DNA of 64,000 nucleotides from Linum tenue (taxonomy: Eukaryota; Streptophyta; Magnoliopsida; Malpighiales; Linaceae), in assembly GCA_946122785.1 (NCBI GenBank), contig CAMGYJ010000002.1:14582839-14646838 (forward strand), given 5' to 3'. Below, piece after piece: positions 1 through 12,087 of the stretch. The notes under the pieces were generated by a model. That model had not been told where the DNA came from, did no database searches, and was given only the letters and a program-made list of their open reading frames with translations. Both the position numbers and the translations under genes were made by a program. Position 1 is the stretch's first letter; each line of letters opens with the position of its first letter.

Positions 1-677
1 TCACTTGGGTATGAAGAACCCTAGTTCCATGTGTTAGGGATTTGATTGTAATGACTTGGGATGATTATACTATTTGGTTTTAATCGAATGATGCATGATT
101 CATTGAATTGATTGAAGTCTGATCAGCTTTTTTTGATTTCTGCTGCAACCTGAGATAGATAGAATCTGATTAGGTTGTTAGAGCTACATCATTCGGTAGT
201 AGGAGATTGGATATACGAGAGTTAGTCAGTTTACTGCTTTGTACTAGAATCCAATTCCAGTAGTGGAGTTCTGTGTTTATAGCCTCAGCTTTCTATCCCG
301 GTGAAGACTAGTCGTCTGCCGGGTAGTTAGACTGAGAGAGCTTGGTCAGCTTAAGAGATTCCAAGCTACTGTCGGATCTTCCGCAGTTTAATCAACAGTA
401 AATCAACCCAGGGTAATTACAATTGAAACCTAACTAAGGAGCTAGGGGGACTCATTTCCCGAGTGACTCTTCCATGCTTTAGAAAACCGAACCATTTCCT
501 GCTTTTTACTGCTTTTAATTTAAACAACAATCACTCGACTTAGTTGGCTAGATAATAGATAATCACGGAGTAGGCAGTAGATCTAGACCCCGGGTTGATA
601 ATAGAACTTGCCTGTTACTGCATTCCCGGACTGCGATTACACTTGGTCGCAGTTTGGTGTTGTGTTTTGGCGTGTCA
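1..677 (+). repeat. 5' LTR of element A (3' portion only)
   Basis: The sequence up to the terminal TCA at 677 matches the reverse complement of 47686-48350, the LTR of element C, with only scattered differences. It ends six bases before the primer-binding site. The portion here should be mostly R/U5. Around 262-415 it holds small hairpins that are also present in the LTRs of C and of the solo LTR at 56170. Confidence 0.92.
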
Positions 678-683
678 AGTTTT

Positions 684-701
684 TGGCGCCGTTGCCGGGG
701 A
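684..701 (+). other. tRNA-Asp primer-binding site, element A
   Basis: TGGCGCCGTTGCCGGGGA is the 18-nt complement expected for the 3' end of plant tRNA-Asp, the primer typical of the Athila/Tat branch. It follows the LTR end after a short spacer. Identical sites occur in B (6520) and D (53721). Confidence 0.93.
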
Positions 702-823
702 CCCCTCTAGGTTATTGGGGAAACATGAGAATTTGTTACTCTAGCTTTTTCTTTACTGCATTGTTTTCTCTTCCACCTGTGTGCCTTCACGGGTTGCTTT
801 TGCTGGTTGTGTGCAGGTAGTGC

Positions 824-3219
824 ATGACCCGTAGCCAGTCAGGAGAACTACTACCATTAGACCAGGAGCTTGAACGGACCTGCAGGAACTTCAAGCGGGC
901 TCTAAAGGCGCGACTGGCTGCGGAGGAGGCGCTAGCACAGCTGCAGATCACTGACGAAGAGGAGATGGCTGATCCACAGAACCATGATGTGATCAATCCA
1001 GAGGAGCAGACCATGGGATCCTACTGGACCGCCAGAGCCGCAGACATGAGGTCACCCATTCAACACCCTCATGTCCCAGCCAACAATTTTGAGGTGAGCA
1101 CCTCAGTAATCACCATGCTGCGCGGTTCACTGGTGTTCCGTGGCAAGGAGGGTGAGTGCCCCCGATCGCATCTGAGGCGATTCCACGAGCTGATTGATGG
1201 AATCAAGATAAATGGGGTCCCAGCAGATGCCATCCAGCTGAGGTACTTCCCATTTACTCTGGAGGGGCAGGCAAAGGAGTGGCTAGGCACTCGACCTCGG
1301 GGCTCTATCACCATGTTCGCCAACCTGGCGGACAAGTTCTTCACCCGCTACCATCCCCCATCCAAGAAGGCTGACCTGCAGAAGCAAATTACCCATTTTG
1401 CTCAGGATGAGGATGAGACCATCAGGGATGCTTGGGAGAGATACACCAGTCTCTTCCTCAGGTGTCCCAATCATGGCTTCAATGATGCTTTCAAGGTGGC
1501 GCCTTCTATCACACCCTCTTTCCGGAGGACAAGCAGCTGATTGACTCGGTTTGTGGCGGGAACATGCTGACCAAAACACCGCCACAGCTGAATCAACTCT
1601 TTGAGGAGATGGCAGAGAACGAGTATGATTGGGGAACTGCCAGGAGATCGAGACGAGCACTAGGGCGGGGTGTGCATGCTGTGGGCACCCAGTCATCTGA
1701 TTTGGTGCAGGTGGTATCGAAGCTGGTTTCAACTATCGATCGCTCTGGATTGATTGCAGGTACAGGACAGCCGCAGGCGATGCACTGCCAGTGGTGTGAG
1801 AGCTCCCATCACACCGTAGAGGACTGTCAGGCGATTAGGGAATCGTCTACTCCCCAGGAGCAGGTGGACTTCATCAGTAATGCCAGGCGCTTCGACCCCT
1901 ACAGCAACACCTATAACGAGGGGTGGCGCCAACATCCTAACTTTTCTTGGGCTGGGGCAAATCCCAGACCACCAGCTCCCCAGGGACCACCTGGTTTCCA
2001 GAGACCCCCGTACCAGCCCAGACAAGGGCAATTTCAGCAGCCACAGCAACCACTCTACCAGCCCAGATAGGGGCCAGTTCCACCTCAGTCACAGGCGCGA
2101 CCATTTCAGCAGACAGGGGCAGCACCTGCAGCCCCAGTACAGAGTGACCCGATGGCAGAATTGAGAGATTTGTTGGGTTCTCTGGCCACCTCCACTACAA
2201 ACAAGTTCAATAACATCGAGCAGTTCATGGAGAAAGCTTCAGGTAAATTCTTGGAGCTAGAAGGTGGTCAGAGAAACACACAGGTTGTGCTGCGGGATAT
2301 ACAGACTCAGCTTGGGAGTGTTGCCCAGGCTGTAGCTCAGAGAACTCCTGGTACCTTGCCTGGTCAGACCATTCCTCACCCGCAGGACCCGAATGCCAAC
2401 TGCAGTGCCATCACAACCAGGAGTGGCAAGGTGACTACCGATCCACCTGTTCGGGCAGAGTAGAGAGAGACCCCTTCTTCAGCACTTCCAGCTAATCAGG
2501 AAGAAATGGAGAAGGAGGTTGAGGTGCCTGCTCCTAAAACGCAACCAGTGGTGAAGGAGTATGTACCACAACTTCCCTTTCCTACTCGGTTGCACAAGGA
2601 CCGATTGGAGACTGAGTTTGCCAAATTCATGGCAATGCTGAAGCAGGTAAACATAAGCATGCCCTTCGTGGAGGCATTATCGAAGATGCCCAAGTATGCC
2701 AAGTTCATGAAGGATCTCCTCACCAACAAGAGGAAGCTTGGGGAGCTGTCAACGGTGATGCTCAACGAGGAGTGTTCTGCCATCCTGCAGAACAAACTAC
2801 CAGAGAAGCGAAAAGACCCAGGGAGTTTCACTATCCCTTGCATGATTGGTAGTTTGCATGTAGGGAAGTCCTTGGCGGATTTAGGCGCTAGCATAAATGT
2901 CATGCCATATAAACTGTTTAAAAAGCTAGGCCTAGGTGAACCCAGTGATACTAGGATGAGCATTCAACTTGCTGATAGATCCATTGTGAATCCTAGGGGT
3001 ATAGCAGAGGACTTGATAGTCGCAGTAGGGCCATTTTCATATCCTGTTGATTTTGTGATTTTGGACATAAATGAGGATGTTGATGTGCCATTGATACTGG
3101 GTAGACCTTTTCTCGCCACCGCCAAGGCGCTCATTAATGTGAATGATGGAAAACTGATTTTACGAGCTGGGGGTGAACAAATCACCTTTTCTGTTTCTGA
3201 TAATATGAAACACCCCTAG
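824..3219 (+). pseudogene. Degenerate gag-protease of element A
   Basis: This encoded the capsid/nucleocapsid precursor and aspartic protease. It starts at the ATG after a TGTGCAG motif. The N-terminus has the LLPLD-x-E-x-E-x-TC signature shared with B and D. The gag core follows (WERY near 1432), then a CCHC knuckle (CX2CX4HX4C) around 1785-1828 and a Gln/Pro-rich linker. The protease active site DLGAS is near 2878-2892, with the ILGRPFLAT flap region near 3094. Damage: by comparison with B, one base is missing near 1501; in-frame TAG stops lie at 2068, 2461 and 3217; and the frame shifts again near 3340 before the RT section. Confidence 0.9.
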
Positions 3220-3344
3220 CTCCATGATGATTTAGACTACTGTGATATTGTTGCTGATTTTCAAACCGCACTCGCCATCACGAGTGCGGGTACTGATGAT
3301 TTCCTTGAGCGCTGTCTTTTGCTAGGGGAACAGGCATCACAGGT

Positions 3345-5156
3345 GTGCAGCTGGAGGAGCAGCTTGCGGAGCTGGACGAGGCTGCGATCGAGGGGCGAGA
3401 GATACCATTCAAGCCGATCCCTATCTCGCCCTGGATCGCTACATCATTGGAGGAGCCGCTGGAGTTGGAGCTTAAGCCCCTCCCATCTCACCTGGAGTAT
3501 GCATTTCTCCGGGAGGGGAATAAGCTCCCGGTCATTATCAGCTCGGATCTGACACCCGAGCAGAAGAGCAGCCTGGTGGCTCTGCTGCAGAAGTATGCCC
3601 GGGCCATGGCTTGGAAGATCACTGATATCAGAGGCATTAGCCCATCCTTCTACTCCCACAGAATTCTGATGGAGGATGAGGTTAAGCCAGTCAGGCAGCC
3701 ACAGCGGAGATTGTCTCCTAACTTGGAGGCAGTGGTCCGGGCAGAGATTGTGAAGCTCATGGATGCAGGGATCATCTTTGCTATATCTGATAGCAAGTGG
3801 ATCAGTCCCACTCAAGTGGTCCCGAAGAAAGGCGGGATGACTGTGGTCTCGAATGAGAAGAAGGAGTTGATCCCGATGCGGACCGTGACCGGCTGGAGAG
3901 TCTGCATCGATTACCGGTGCCTGAACGACGCCACCAGGAAAGATCATTTCCCCCTACCTTTCATTGATCAGATGCTGGAGAGGTTGGCTGGCCATGAGTT
4001 TTATTGCTTTCTAGATGGCATGTCTGGTTACTTCCAGATTCCTATTGCACCGGAGGATCAGGCGAAGACCACATTCACTTGCCCCTTCGGTACCTTTGCT
4101 TACCGGAGGATTCCATTTGGGCTGTGTAATGCACCGGCGACCTTCCAGAGATGCATGCTGGCGATCTTCGACCGACTGGTTGGAGAGATCATGGAAGTCT
4201 TCATGGATGATTTCTCGGTATATGGAGAATCCTTCACCCACTGTCTCCATAACCTGGAACTCGTTCTGAAGAGGTGCGAGGAGACTAATCTGGCACTCAG
4301 CTGGGAGAAGTGCCATTTTATGGTTCGTGAGGGCATTGTGCTCGGGCATAAGATCTCCAAGCAGGGGATTGAGGTGGATCGCGCGAAGATTGAGACGATC
4401 AGTCAGCTACCTCCTCCTGTTTCCGTGAAGGGGATTCGCAGCTTTCTGGGTCATGCAGGCTTCTACCGGTGCTTCATCAAAGATTTCTTGAAGATTGCCC
4501 TGCCTCTGACCAAGCTGCTAGAGAAGGATGCACCATTTCAGTTCACTCCTGAGTGCACAGCAACATTCGAGACTTTGAAGGAGAAGCTCACCCACGCTCC
4601 CATCATGGTGACTCCTGATTGGTCTCTACCCTTTGAGCTGATGTGCGATGCGAGTGACTATGCAGTCGGAGCTGTTCTGGGTCAGAGATGCGAGAAGCAC
4701 TTCCAGCCCATCTACTACACGTCGAAGACCTTGAACGATGCACATGAGAATTACACCACCACAAAGAAGGAGCTCCTCGCTGTGGTGTATGCATTTGACA
4801 AGTTCCGGCCATATCTGGTGCTCTCCCATGTGGTGGTCTACACAGATCACTCGGCGATTCGCTACTTGATGAGCAAGGCTGATGCAAAGCCTCGGCTCAT
4901 CTGCTGGATCCTGCTTCTGCAGGAATTCGACATAGAGATCCGGGACAATAAGGGAGCCGAGAATGTTGCTGCAGATCATCTTTCACGGTTGGAAGCCCCT
5001 CCGGTGGACAACTTCGAGGAAGAGATCGATGACTCCTTCCCGGATGAGCGATTGCTGCGATGACACTGGTGGACAGCGTGGCCCCTTGATATTCTGACTT
5101 TGCCAATTATCTGGTGGGCAAGAAGTTACCCAAGGGGATGGCCACTCATGCGAAGC
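3345..5156 (+). pseudogene. RT-RNase H section of element A pol, broken by element B
   Basis: One long open stretch (to 5063) encodes reverse transcriptase and RNase H. The RT catalytic motif is FMDD near 4202-4213, preceded by LPFIDQMLERLAGH. The RNase H first-aspartate motif [15 protein letters not shown] is near 4644, and the end (AADHLSRLE) is near 4972. Unlike B, the RNase H active-site segment is intact. After 5063 a frameshift and a TGA near 5089 interrupt the connection to integrase, and 5157 is the insertion point of B. The integrase continues at 17825. Confidence 0.92.
5152..5156 (+). repeat. Left target-site duplication of element B (GAAGC)
   Basis: GAAGC directly precedes the 5' LTR of B and recurs at 17825-17829 directly after its 3' LTR. 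Removing B and one copy restores the reading frame of element A integrase, which confirms insertion rather than chance adjacency. Confidence 0.95.
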
Positions 5157-6513
5157 TGATAACGATGTAATTGCATGAATTTATACCCCTATTTCTTATC
5201 CATTTGTGGAGCATAGTTGTGTGTTTTGGCCTATTTTACGCCGGGTTGTGCTACTTTGTCCTATTTCAGGTCCCAGGCGTCGAAGGGAAGGCCAAGCGCG
5301 AGTTTCGGATCATTTGGAAGTCGTTTGGGAGAGCCAGGATCAAAACACGGGCAGGAGGCCTTCAGAACACGGCCGTGTTCCTGGCCGTGCTTTTACTGCC
5401 AAGGCTCTCCATGTGTGGGCTAAACCAGCTAAAAAACACGGGCGGGGACAACCCAGAACACGGCCGTGTCCCACACAGAACACGCCCATGTTTTCCCAGG
5501 CCGTGCCCGTGTAATTACCACGTGGCAGAGGGCACGGGCGGGCTGGACCAGAACACGGCCGTGCCCTCGACCGTGTTCTGGCCAGTGATGCCCTTTTAGG
5601 CAGATTTCAGCCAAAAAGAGAGGGGATTCGAGTTTTAGAGAGACAGCGATTCCTAGAGAGAGAAAGCGACGAACAAGAGTCTCCAAGTGCCCTAGCTTGA
5701 TCTTCATCACCATTGGAGCTTGGTTTGAGCTTGGAAGAGTGCCAATCAACGTCCAGGAGCTGAAATCCATCCTTCACAGTATGGTTTCCGCATCTGATTC
5801 TGCTTTTGCTTCTTTCTCCATGGAGTAGTTCTCCCATTCATCTAGGTGTGGGAAACCCTAGATCTGTATGTTAGGATTGATTGTATGAACCCAAGTACTG
5901 TTTCTATGATTTGATTATATTCGATTGAGGTTTGAATGATTGAATGGCATGAATCCTGATCAAATTCCTGTTGTTTCTGCTTTAACCTAGAATGAGAGTA
6001 TCTGCCTAGGTTGATAGAGCACCCTTAATTGAAGGTAGTGAATTGGTGACTTTAGTCGAGGAGCCAATTCGCTATTCTGTACCGAATTCAATTCGATAGT
6101 GGAGGTTTGGTTCGTTAGGGCCTCAATCTGTTTACTCCGGTGGAGGTTAGTCGCCCGCTAGAGACTCAGATTGAGAGGGTCTGAAGACCTTTAGTCGAGA
6201 CTTCAGAATGTTTGAGAACCTTCCGCAGTATAACTCTCATAGAAATTGAACTTGGTAATTACAATCCGGCTTAACTGCAGACTAGGGGGAACCATATCCG
6301 GGTGACCTCTCTTAACCTGAAAACAACCGTTTAGTTGCTTTGCTTGCTTGTTAGTTTAGACCTTCACTAAAGTTTCATTGCTAGATAAACGAATTCACTG
6401 AGTAGTCATCACATCTAGGACCCGGGTTGACAATAAAACCCAAACCCGCTATACTACGCTTTAGGAAGTGGTTACACTTGGCCATTTTCTAGAGTGACAG
6501 TAGGAGTGAGTCA
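5157..6513 (+). repeat. 5' LTR of element B
   Basis: Starts TGATAACG and ends GAGTCA; the matching copy is 16465-17824. A GC-rich array of CACGGCCGTG palindromes and half-sites lies at about 5345-5585 in the presumed U3. Conserved leader hairpins lie near 6090-6210. Long apparent ORFs inside the palindrome array are compositional artefacts. Confidence 0.95.
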
Positions 6514-6519
6514 AGTTTT

Positions 6520-6537
6520 TGGCGCCGTTGCCGGGGA
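6520..6537 (+). other. tRNA-Asp primer-binding site, element B
   Basis: An 18-nt match to the tRNA-Asp 3' complement, six bases after the LTR end and identical to the sites of A and D. Confidence 0.93.
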
Positions 6538-6661
6538 CGGCTAGGTTGTTGAAGAAAAGTGATTTCTGTTACTTTAGCATTTTCATTTTCGCATTCAGTG
6601 TTTGTTCCTTCCCACTTGTGCCTTCACGGGTTTGCATTGCTTGATTGTGTGCAGATAGTAC

Positions 6662-9175
6662 ATGACCCGTAGCCAGTCGGGAGGTTTACTGCCGTTGGAT
6701 CCAGAGATTGAACGCACCTGCAACCAACTTCGGAGACAACAGCGAGCTAGACTGGCTACGGTGGAGCACAGAGACGGCCAATTGAGCAGCGAATCCGAGG
6801 ACGAGTACGAGATGGAAGGCGAAGACATCCCACAACCGGGGAATGCTCGACAGGCTCCCCCGGTGAATCAGCATCCACCACCACTGCCGGGTCCCACCTT
6901 GGAGTACTACTACACTCCACGGATTGCTGACATCCGCCCGGTCATCCTCTATCCACCCATCCCAGCGAACAACCTCGAGATCAAGCCATGCTGGATTCAA
7001 CTCATTACATCATCTATCCAGTTCCATGGTTTGAAGGATGAGGAGGCCCGGGCACATCTTTCCCGTTTTCTGCAGCTGACGAACGTGTTCAAGCTGAACG
7101 GTGTTCCGGATGACGCAATCCGCCTTCACCTCTTCCCCCATTCTCTGGCGGGGAATGCTAAGAGGTGGTTGGAGATCCAGCCCCCACTGTCCATCACTTC
7201 TTGGGACGATCTGGCAGACAAGTTCGTGCACAGGTACTATCCGGCATCGAAGACCACAGAGACTCAGCGGGAGATCACTCACTTCCGCCAAGAGCCAGAT
7301 GAGTCACTTCGTGATGCATGGGAGCGGTACATGGGATATTTCTGGCAGTGCCCCCATCATGGCTTCAGTGATGCTTTCACAGTGGGGAACTTCTACAGTG
7401 CCCTCACCCCAGACAGCCAGAGGGTGATCGAGTCTCTATGCCCAGGAGGGGATATTCTCACTAAGACTCCACCCGAGCTGAACCAGATGATCAGTACCTT
7501 GGCTTCCCGCGATCATTCCTGGGGGCAGAACAGCAGAGGCAGACATTCCCGGGACCGTGGTGTGCATGCTATGGAGGCCAGGTCCGGGTTAGAGCAGCAG
7601 GTGGCTGAGTTGGTGCAGACATTGAAGCAGCCCAACAGTCTCCTTCCGGGCCGAGGTGTAGCTACGCCTCCAGTAGCTCAGTGTCAGTGGTGTGAGAGCC
7701 CGAACCACCTGGTGGAGGATTGTCTGTCTATGAGGGAGTCCTCTACTCCCCAAGAGCAGGTGGAATTCATCGCCAATGCTCGGCGCCTGGATCCATACAG
7801 CAATACCTACAATGAGGGATGGCGCCAGCATCCCAACTTTGCCTGGAGCAGCAACACCAACAAACCACCTGGTTTCCCAGCACCAGCAGGTGGTTTTCAG
7901 CAGAGGCAGCCCTTCTAGGCTAGGCAGGGGCCACCACCACAGCAGCAGCCCTACCAGCCTAGGCAAGGGCAGCCATTCCAGTAGCCCCATCGCCAGTTTG
8001 CTCAGCCTCCAGCAGCCGCAGCTCCAGATAATCAGATGGCTGATCTGAAGAATATTTTGCAGGCATTCATGACCACCAGTCAGGCGAATTTCACGAGGAT
8101 GGATCAGAACATAGCCTCACTGGAGGCAGGCCAGAGAAACCAAGGTGCCATTCTGCAAGATCTACAGAATCAGATAGGGAGCCTAGCTCGCCAGAACACC
8201 ACCAGGGCACCGAGGACTCTGCCTGCCACCACTGTTCCCAATCCTCGTGACCCTCTCCAGCAGCTGGACGCCATCACCACCAGGAGTGGCAAGACCATAT
8301 CTGCTGCTCCTGCCCAGCCCAGGCGAGACGACCCACTACCTTCTTCAACACCTCCAGCTGATACTGCAGAAGTGGGGGCAGGCAGCGAAGCACCTGCTCC
8401 CAAGCCGCAGCCTGTGGTTAAGGAGCATACACCCCAGCTGCCCTTCCCCACTCGACTTCATAAAGACAAGCTGGAGACAGAGTTTGCCAAGTTCATGGCA
8501 ATGTTCAAGCAGGTCAACATCAGCATGCCGTTCGTGGAGGCACTGTCGAAGATGCCCAAGTATGCCAAGTTCATGAAAGACCTCCTCACCAACAAGAAGA
8601 AACTTGGGGATCTTTCGACAGTGATGCTCAGCGAGGAGTGTTCTGCTATCCTGCAGAACAAGCTGCCCGAGAAGCGCAAAGACCCAGGGAGTTTCACTAT
8701 CCCTCTTGTTATTGGCAGCATGCATGTAGGAAAGTCCTTGGCGGACCTAGGCGCTAGCATAAATGTCATGCCCTATAAATTGTTTAAGAAGCTAGACCTA
8801 GGTGAACCTAGAGCTACTAGGATGAGCATTCAGTTAGCTGATCATTCTATCGTGCATCCTAGGGGTATCATTGACGACTTGCTTGTTAATGTAGGTGCAT
8901 TCACATATCCTGTTGATTTTGTTATTTTGGATATAAATGAGGATGTGGACGTGCCTTTGATTTTGGGTAGACCGTTTCTCGCCACCACCAAGGCGCTCAT
9001 TGATGTGCATAGTGGTAAATTGATTCTGCGTGCTGGTGATGAACAGGCTACTTTTTCTGTGTCTGAGAATGGGAAGCACTCTCATTTGCATGATGACATA
9101 GATTATTGTGATGTGCTTACTGAATTTGAGACCGCACTCGTTATGATGATGCTCTTGAGCGTTGTATTTTGCTAG
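6662..9175 (+). pseudogene. Degenerate gag-protease of element B
   Basis: Gag starts at the ATG shortly after TGTGCAG and carries the MTRSQSG...LLPLD N-terminus seen in A. A gag core containing WERY lies near 7320. A CCHC knuckle (CX2CX4HX4C) is near 7681-7722, followed by the SNTYNEGWRQHPNF signature and a Gln/Pro-rich tail. Two in-frame TAG stops (7916 and 7981) fall in that tail, where C-to-T changes of CAG would produce them. The protease (8036 onward, same frame) has DLGAS near 8747. The frame is lost near 9145, where B lacks bases present in A, so protease and RT are now in different frames. Confidence 0.9.
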
Positions 9176-12087
9176 GTGAGCAGGCATTGCAGGAGCCGCA
9201 GCTGGCGGAGCAGTTGGCCGCGTTGGAGAGTGACCCCTTCTTGGAGGGCGACAGGCTGTTTAAACCGATCTCATCCTCCACCCGCATCACCAGCTCCTTG
9301 GAGGAGCCACCAGAGCTGGAGCTTAATCCCCTCCCTCCTCATTTGGAGTATGCATTTCTCCGGGAGGGGAATAAGCTGCCAGTCATCATCAGCTCGACCC
9401 TCACACCCGAGCAAAAGACCAGACTGGTGGCCTTGTTGAAGCAGTACGAGCGAGCTTTAGCATGGAAGATCACAAACATCCGGGGGATCAGCCCCTCCTT
9501 TTTCTCCCACCGGATAATGCTGGAGGATGAGATGCCGCCAGTGAGGCAGCCGCAGAGGAGATTGACACCGAACCTGGAGGCTGTGGTTCGGGCAGAGATC
9601 GTGAAGCTGATGGACGCGGGGATCATCTTCGCCATTTCTGACAGCAAGTGGGTCAGTCCCACCCAGGTGGTGCCCAAAAAGGGTGGGATGACCGTGGTGC
9701 CTAACGAGAAGAACGAGCTCATCCCGATGCGCATGGTGACTGGGTACCGTGTTTGCATTGACTATCGGCGTCTCAACGACGCCACTCGGAAGGACCATTT
9801 CCCGCTGCCGTTCATTGATCAGATGCTGGAGAGATTGGCGGGGCACCAGTTCTATTGCTTCTTGGATGGGATGTCCGGGTACTTTCAGATCCCTATAGCA
9901 CCGGAGGACCAGGCGAAGACCACTTTCACCTGCCCCTTCGGCACATTTGCTTACCGGAGGATCCCATTCGGGCTATGCAATGCCCCGGCCACTTTTCAGC
10001 GATGCATGCTCGCCATCTTTGACCGTCTGGTCGGCGAGATTATGGAGGTGTTTATGGACGATTTCTCGGTTTATGGAGACTCATTCTCTCACTGTCTCCA
10101 TAACCTGGAACTTGTTCTTAAACGGTGTGAAGAAAAGAACCTGGCACTGAGTTGGGAGAAGTGTCACTTCATGGTTCAAGAAGGCATAGTTCTTGGGCAC
10201 AAGATCTCCAAGATGGGGATTGAGGTAGACAGAGCAAAGATCGAGACTATCAGCAAGCTACCTCCTCCTACATCTGTTAAGGGGATCCGGAGTTTTCTTG
10301 GCCATGCAGGGTTCTATAGGAGGTTCATCAAGGATTTCTCGAAGATCGCCCTGCCCCTAACTAAGCTTCTGGAGAAGGATGCCCCCTTCCAGTTCACTGA
10401 TGCTTGCACAACGACTCAACACTTCCGGCCTATCTACTACTCCTCGAAGACCCTCAATGATGCCCAGGAGAACTACACCACCACAGAGAAGGAGCTGCTT
10501 GCAGTGGTGTTTGCCTTCGATAAATTTCGCCCCTATCTGGTCTTGTCCCATGTGACCGTGTATACTGATCACTCCGCGATTCGATACCTGATGAGCAAGG
10601 CCGATGCCAAGCCTAGGCTCATACGATAGATCTTATTACTGCAGGAGTTTGATATTGAGATTCGGGACAAGAAGGGAGCAGAAAATGTTGCAGCTGATCA
10701 CCTCTCCCGGTTGGACGCACCTCCTGCGGACAATCTCGTGGAGGAGATCAACGACTCCTTCCCAGATGAGAGGCTGATGATGATGTGCTTGGTGGAGAGT
10801 GTCACCCCCTGGTATTCTGATTTTGCAAACTATTTGGTGGGCCAGCAGCTGCCCAAGGGGATGACGACTCACGCCAAGAGGAAGTTTTTCTCCGATCTGA
10901 AGTACTACTTCTGGGATGACCCTCATCTTTTTCGGATCGGAGCCGACGGGATCATCCGTCGTTGTGTTATGGAGAGTGAGATGGAGGGCATTCTATCTCA
11001 CTGTTATGAGGGACCTACTGGCGGTCACCACGGAGGAAACCGCACGGCGAGGAAGGTCCTCCAGTCGGGCTTTTACTGGCCCACGCTCTTCAAGCATGCA
11101 GACGCCTTCGCACGCAGGTGCGATCGATGCCAGAGGTCAGGTAATATCTCTGCCCGTGATGAGATGCCCCAGAATGTGTTTATAACTTGTGAAATTTTTG
11201 ATGTCTGGGGTATCGACTTCATGGGCCTCTTCCCTCCATCTTTTGGCAATACCTATATTCTGGTTGTTGTTGACTACGTCTCTAGGTGGGCTGAGGCGCA
11301 AGCTTTGCCCACTAATGATACTAGACGTGTTTGTGGTTTTTTGAAGCAGCTATTCTCCCGGTTCGGGACACCTAGAGCCATCATAAGCGATAGAGGCACC
11401 CATTTCCAGGGCCAATTTGATAAACTACTGTCTCGCTATGGTGTGACTCACAAGGTGTCCGTGGCCTATCATCCTCAGACCAGCGGCCAGGCCGAGCTGA
11501 CGAACCGGGAGGTCAAGCGGATCCTGGAGAAAACGGTGGATTAGTCCCGCAAAGATTGGTCCACCAAGCTCGATGATGCTCTCTGGGCGTATCGCACTGC
11601 CTACAAGACACCCATTGGTACTTCACCGTACCGGCTCGTCTATGGAAAGGCATGCCATTTGCCCGTGGAGCTAGAGCACAAGGCCTTCTGGGCCCTTAAG
11701 CTGCTCAACTTGGATGTTCGTGTTGCAGGTGTTGAGCGAAAAATGCAGATATTGGAGCTGGAAGAGTGGCGTTACCACGCCTATGAGAACACCAAGCTGT
11801 ACAAGGAGCGCACTAAGCGCCTACACGATGCACGATTGCGGGGTCCGAAAGAGTTCCAGGTTGGTGATCGAGTTCTCCTTTATAACTCTCGTCTGAAGCT
11901 CTTTCCTGGAAAACTCCACTCTCGGTGGTCTGGACCGTTCACGGTCACACAGGTGTTCCCGTATGGCACAATTGAGATTGCCAACCCGCAAACTGAGCCA
12001 TTTAAAGTGAATGGCTATCGTCTCCAGCTCTACCTGGGAGACGAGGTCGAACATGCGGAGTTGGTAGTGGAACTCGCGGACCCTTAG
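9169..12087 (+). pseudogene. Element B pol: RT, deleted RNase H, integrase
   Basis: RT carries LPFIDQMLERLAGH and catalytic FMDD (about 10051-10062). Near 10405-10420, compared with A, about 43 codons are missing in frame, including the [15 protein letters not shown] segment with the first catalytic aspartate of RNase H. TAG stops interrupt at 10627 and 11542. Integrase follows: the HHCC finger with CDRCQ near 11120, core aspartates in WGIDFMG and SDRGTHF, the glutamate in GQAELTN, and a C-terminal GPF/Y-type module (WSGPFTV, about 11929). The RNase H loss should block completion of reverse transcription unless helped in trans. The integrase fold looks otherwise complete. Confidence 0.92.

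Larger units (their letters stand above)
1..5156 (+). mobile_element. Athila-like Ty3/gypsy element A, left part
   Basis: This is the left part of a Ty3/gypsy element of the Athila branch: 5' LTR remnant, tRNA-Asp primer site, gag, aspartic protease, reverse transcriptase and RNase H. Assignment rests on the primer site, the gene order and the RT/protease motifs. The element breaks at 5156, inside the start of integrase, where element B is inserted. The coding frame resumes at 17825 after B and one copy of GAAGC are removed. The 5' end of its LTR lies outside the window. Every coding section carries stops or frameshifts, so it is dead. Its LTR closely matches the LTR of element C at 47686-49113, so A and C belong to one family. 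Confidence 0.93.

Noticed and set aside
5171..5599. ORFs in LTR palindrome arrays (also 16479-16907, 19310-19888, 48515-48996, 56594-56821)
   Set aside because: They translate the CACGGCCGTG repeats into low-complexity peptides in several frames at once, inside LTRs or spacers.
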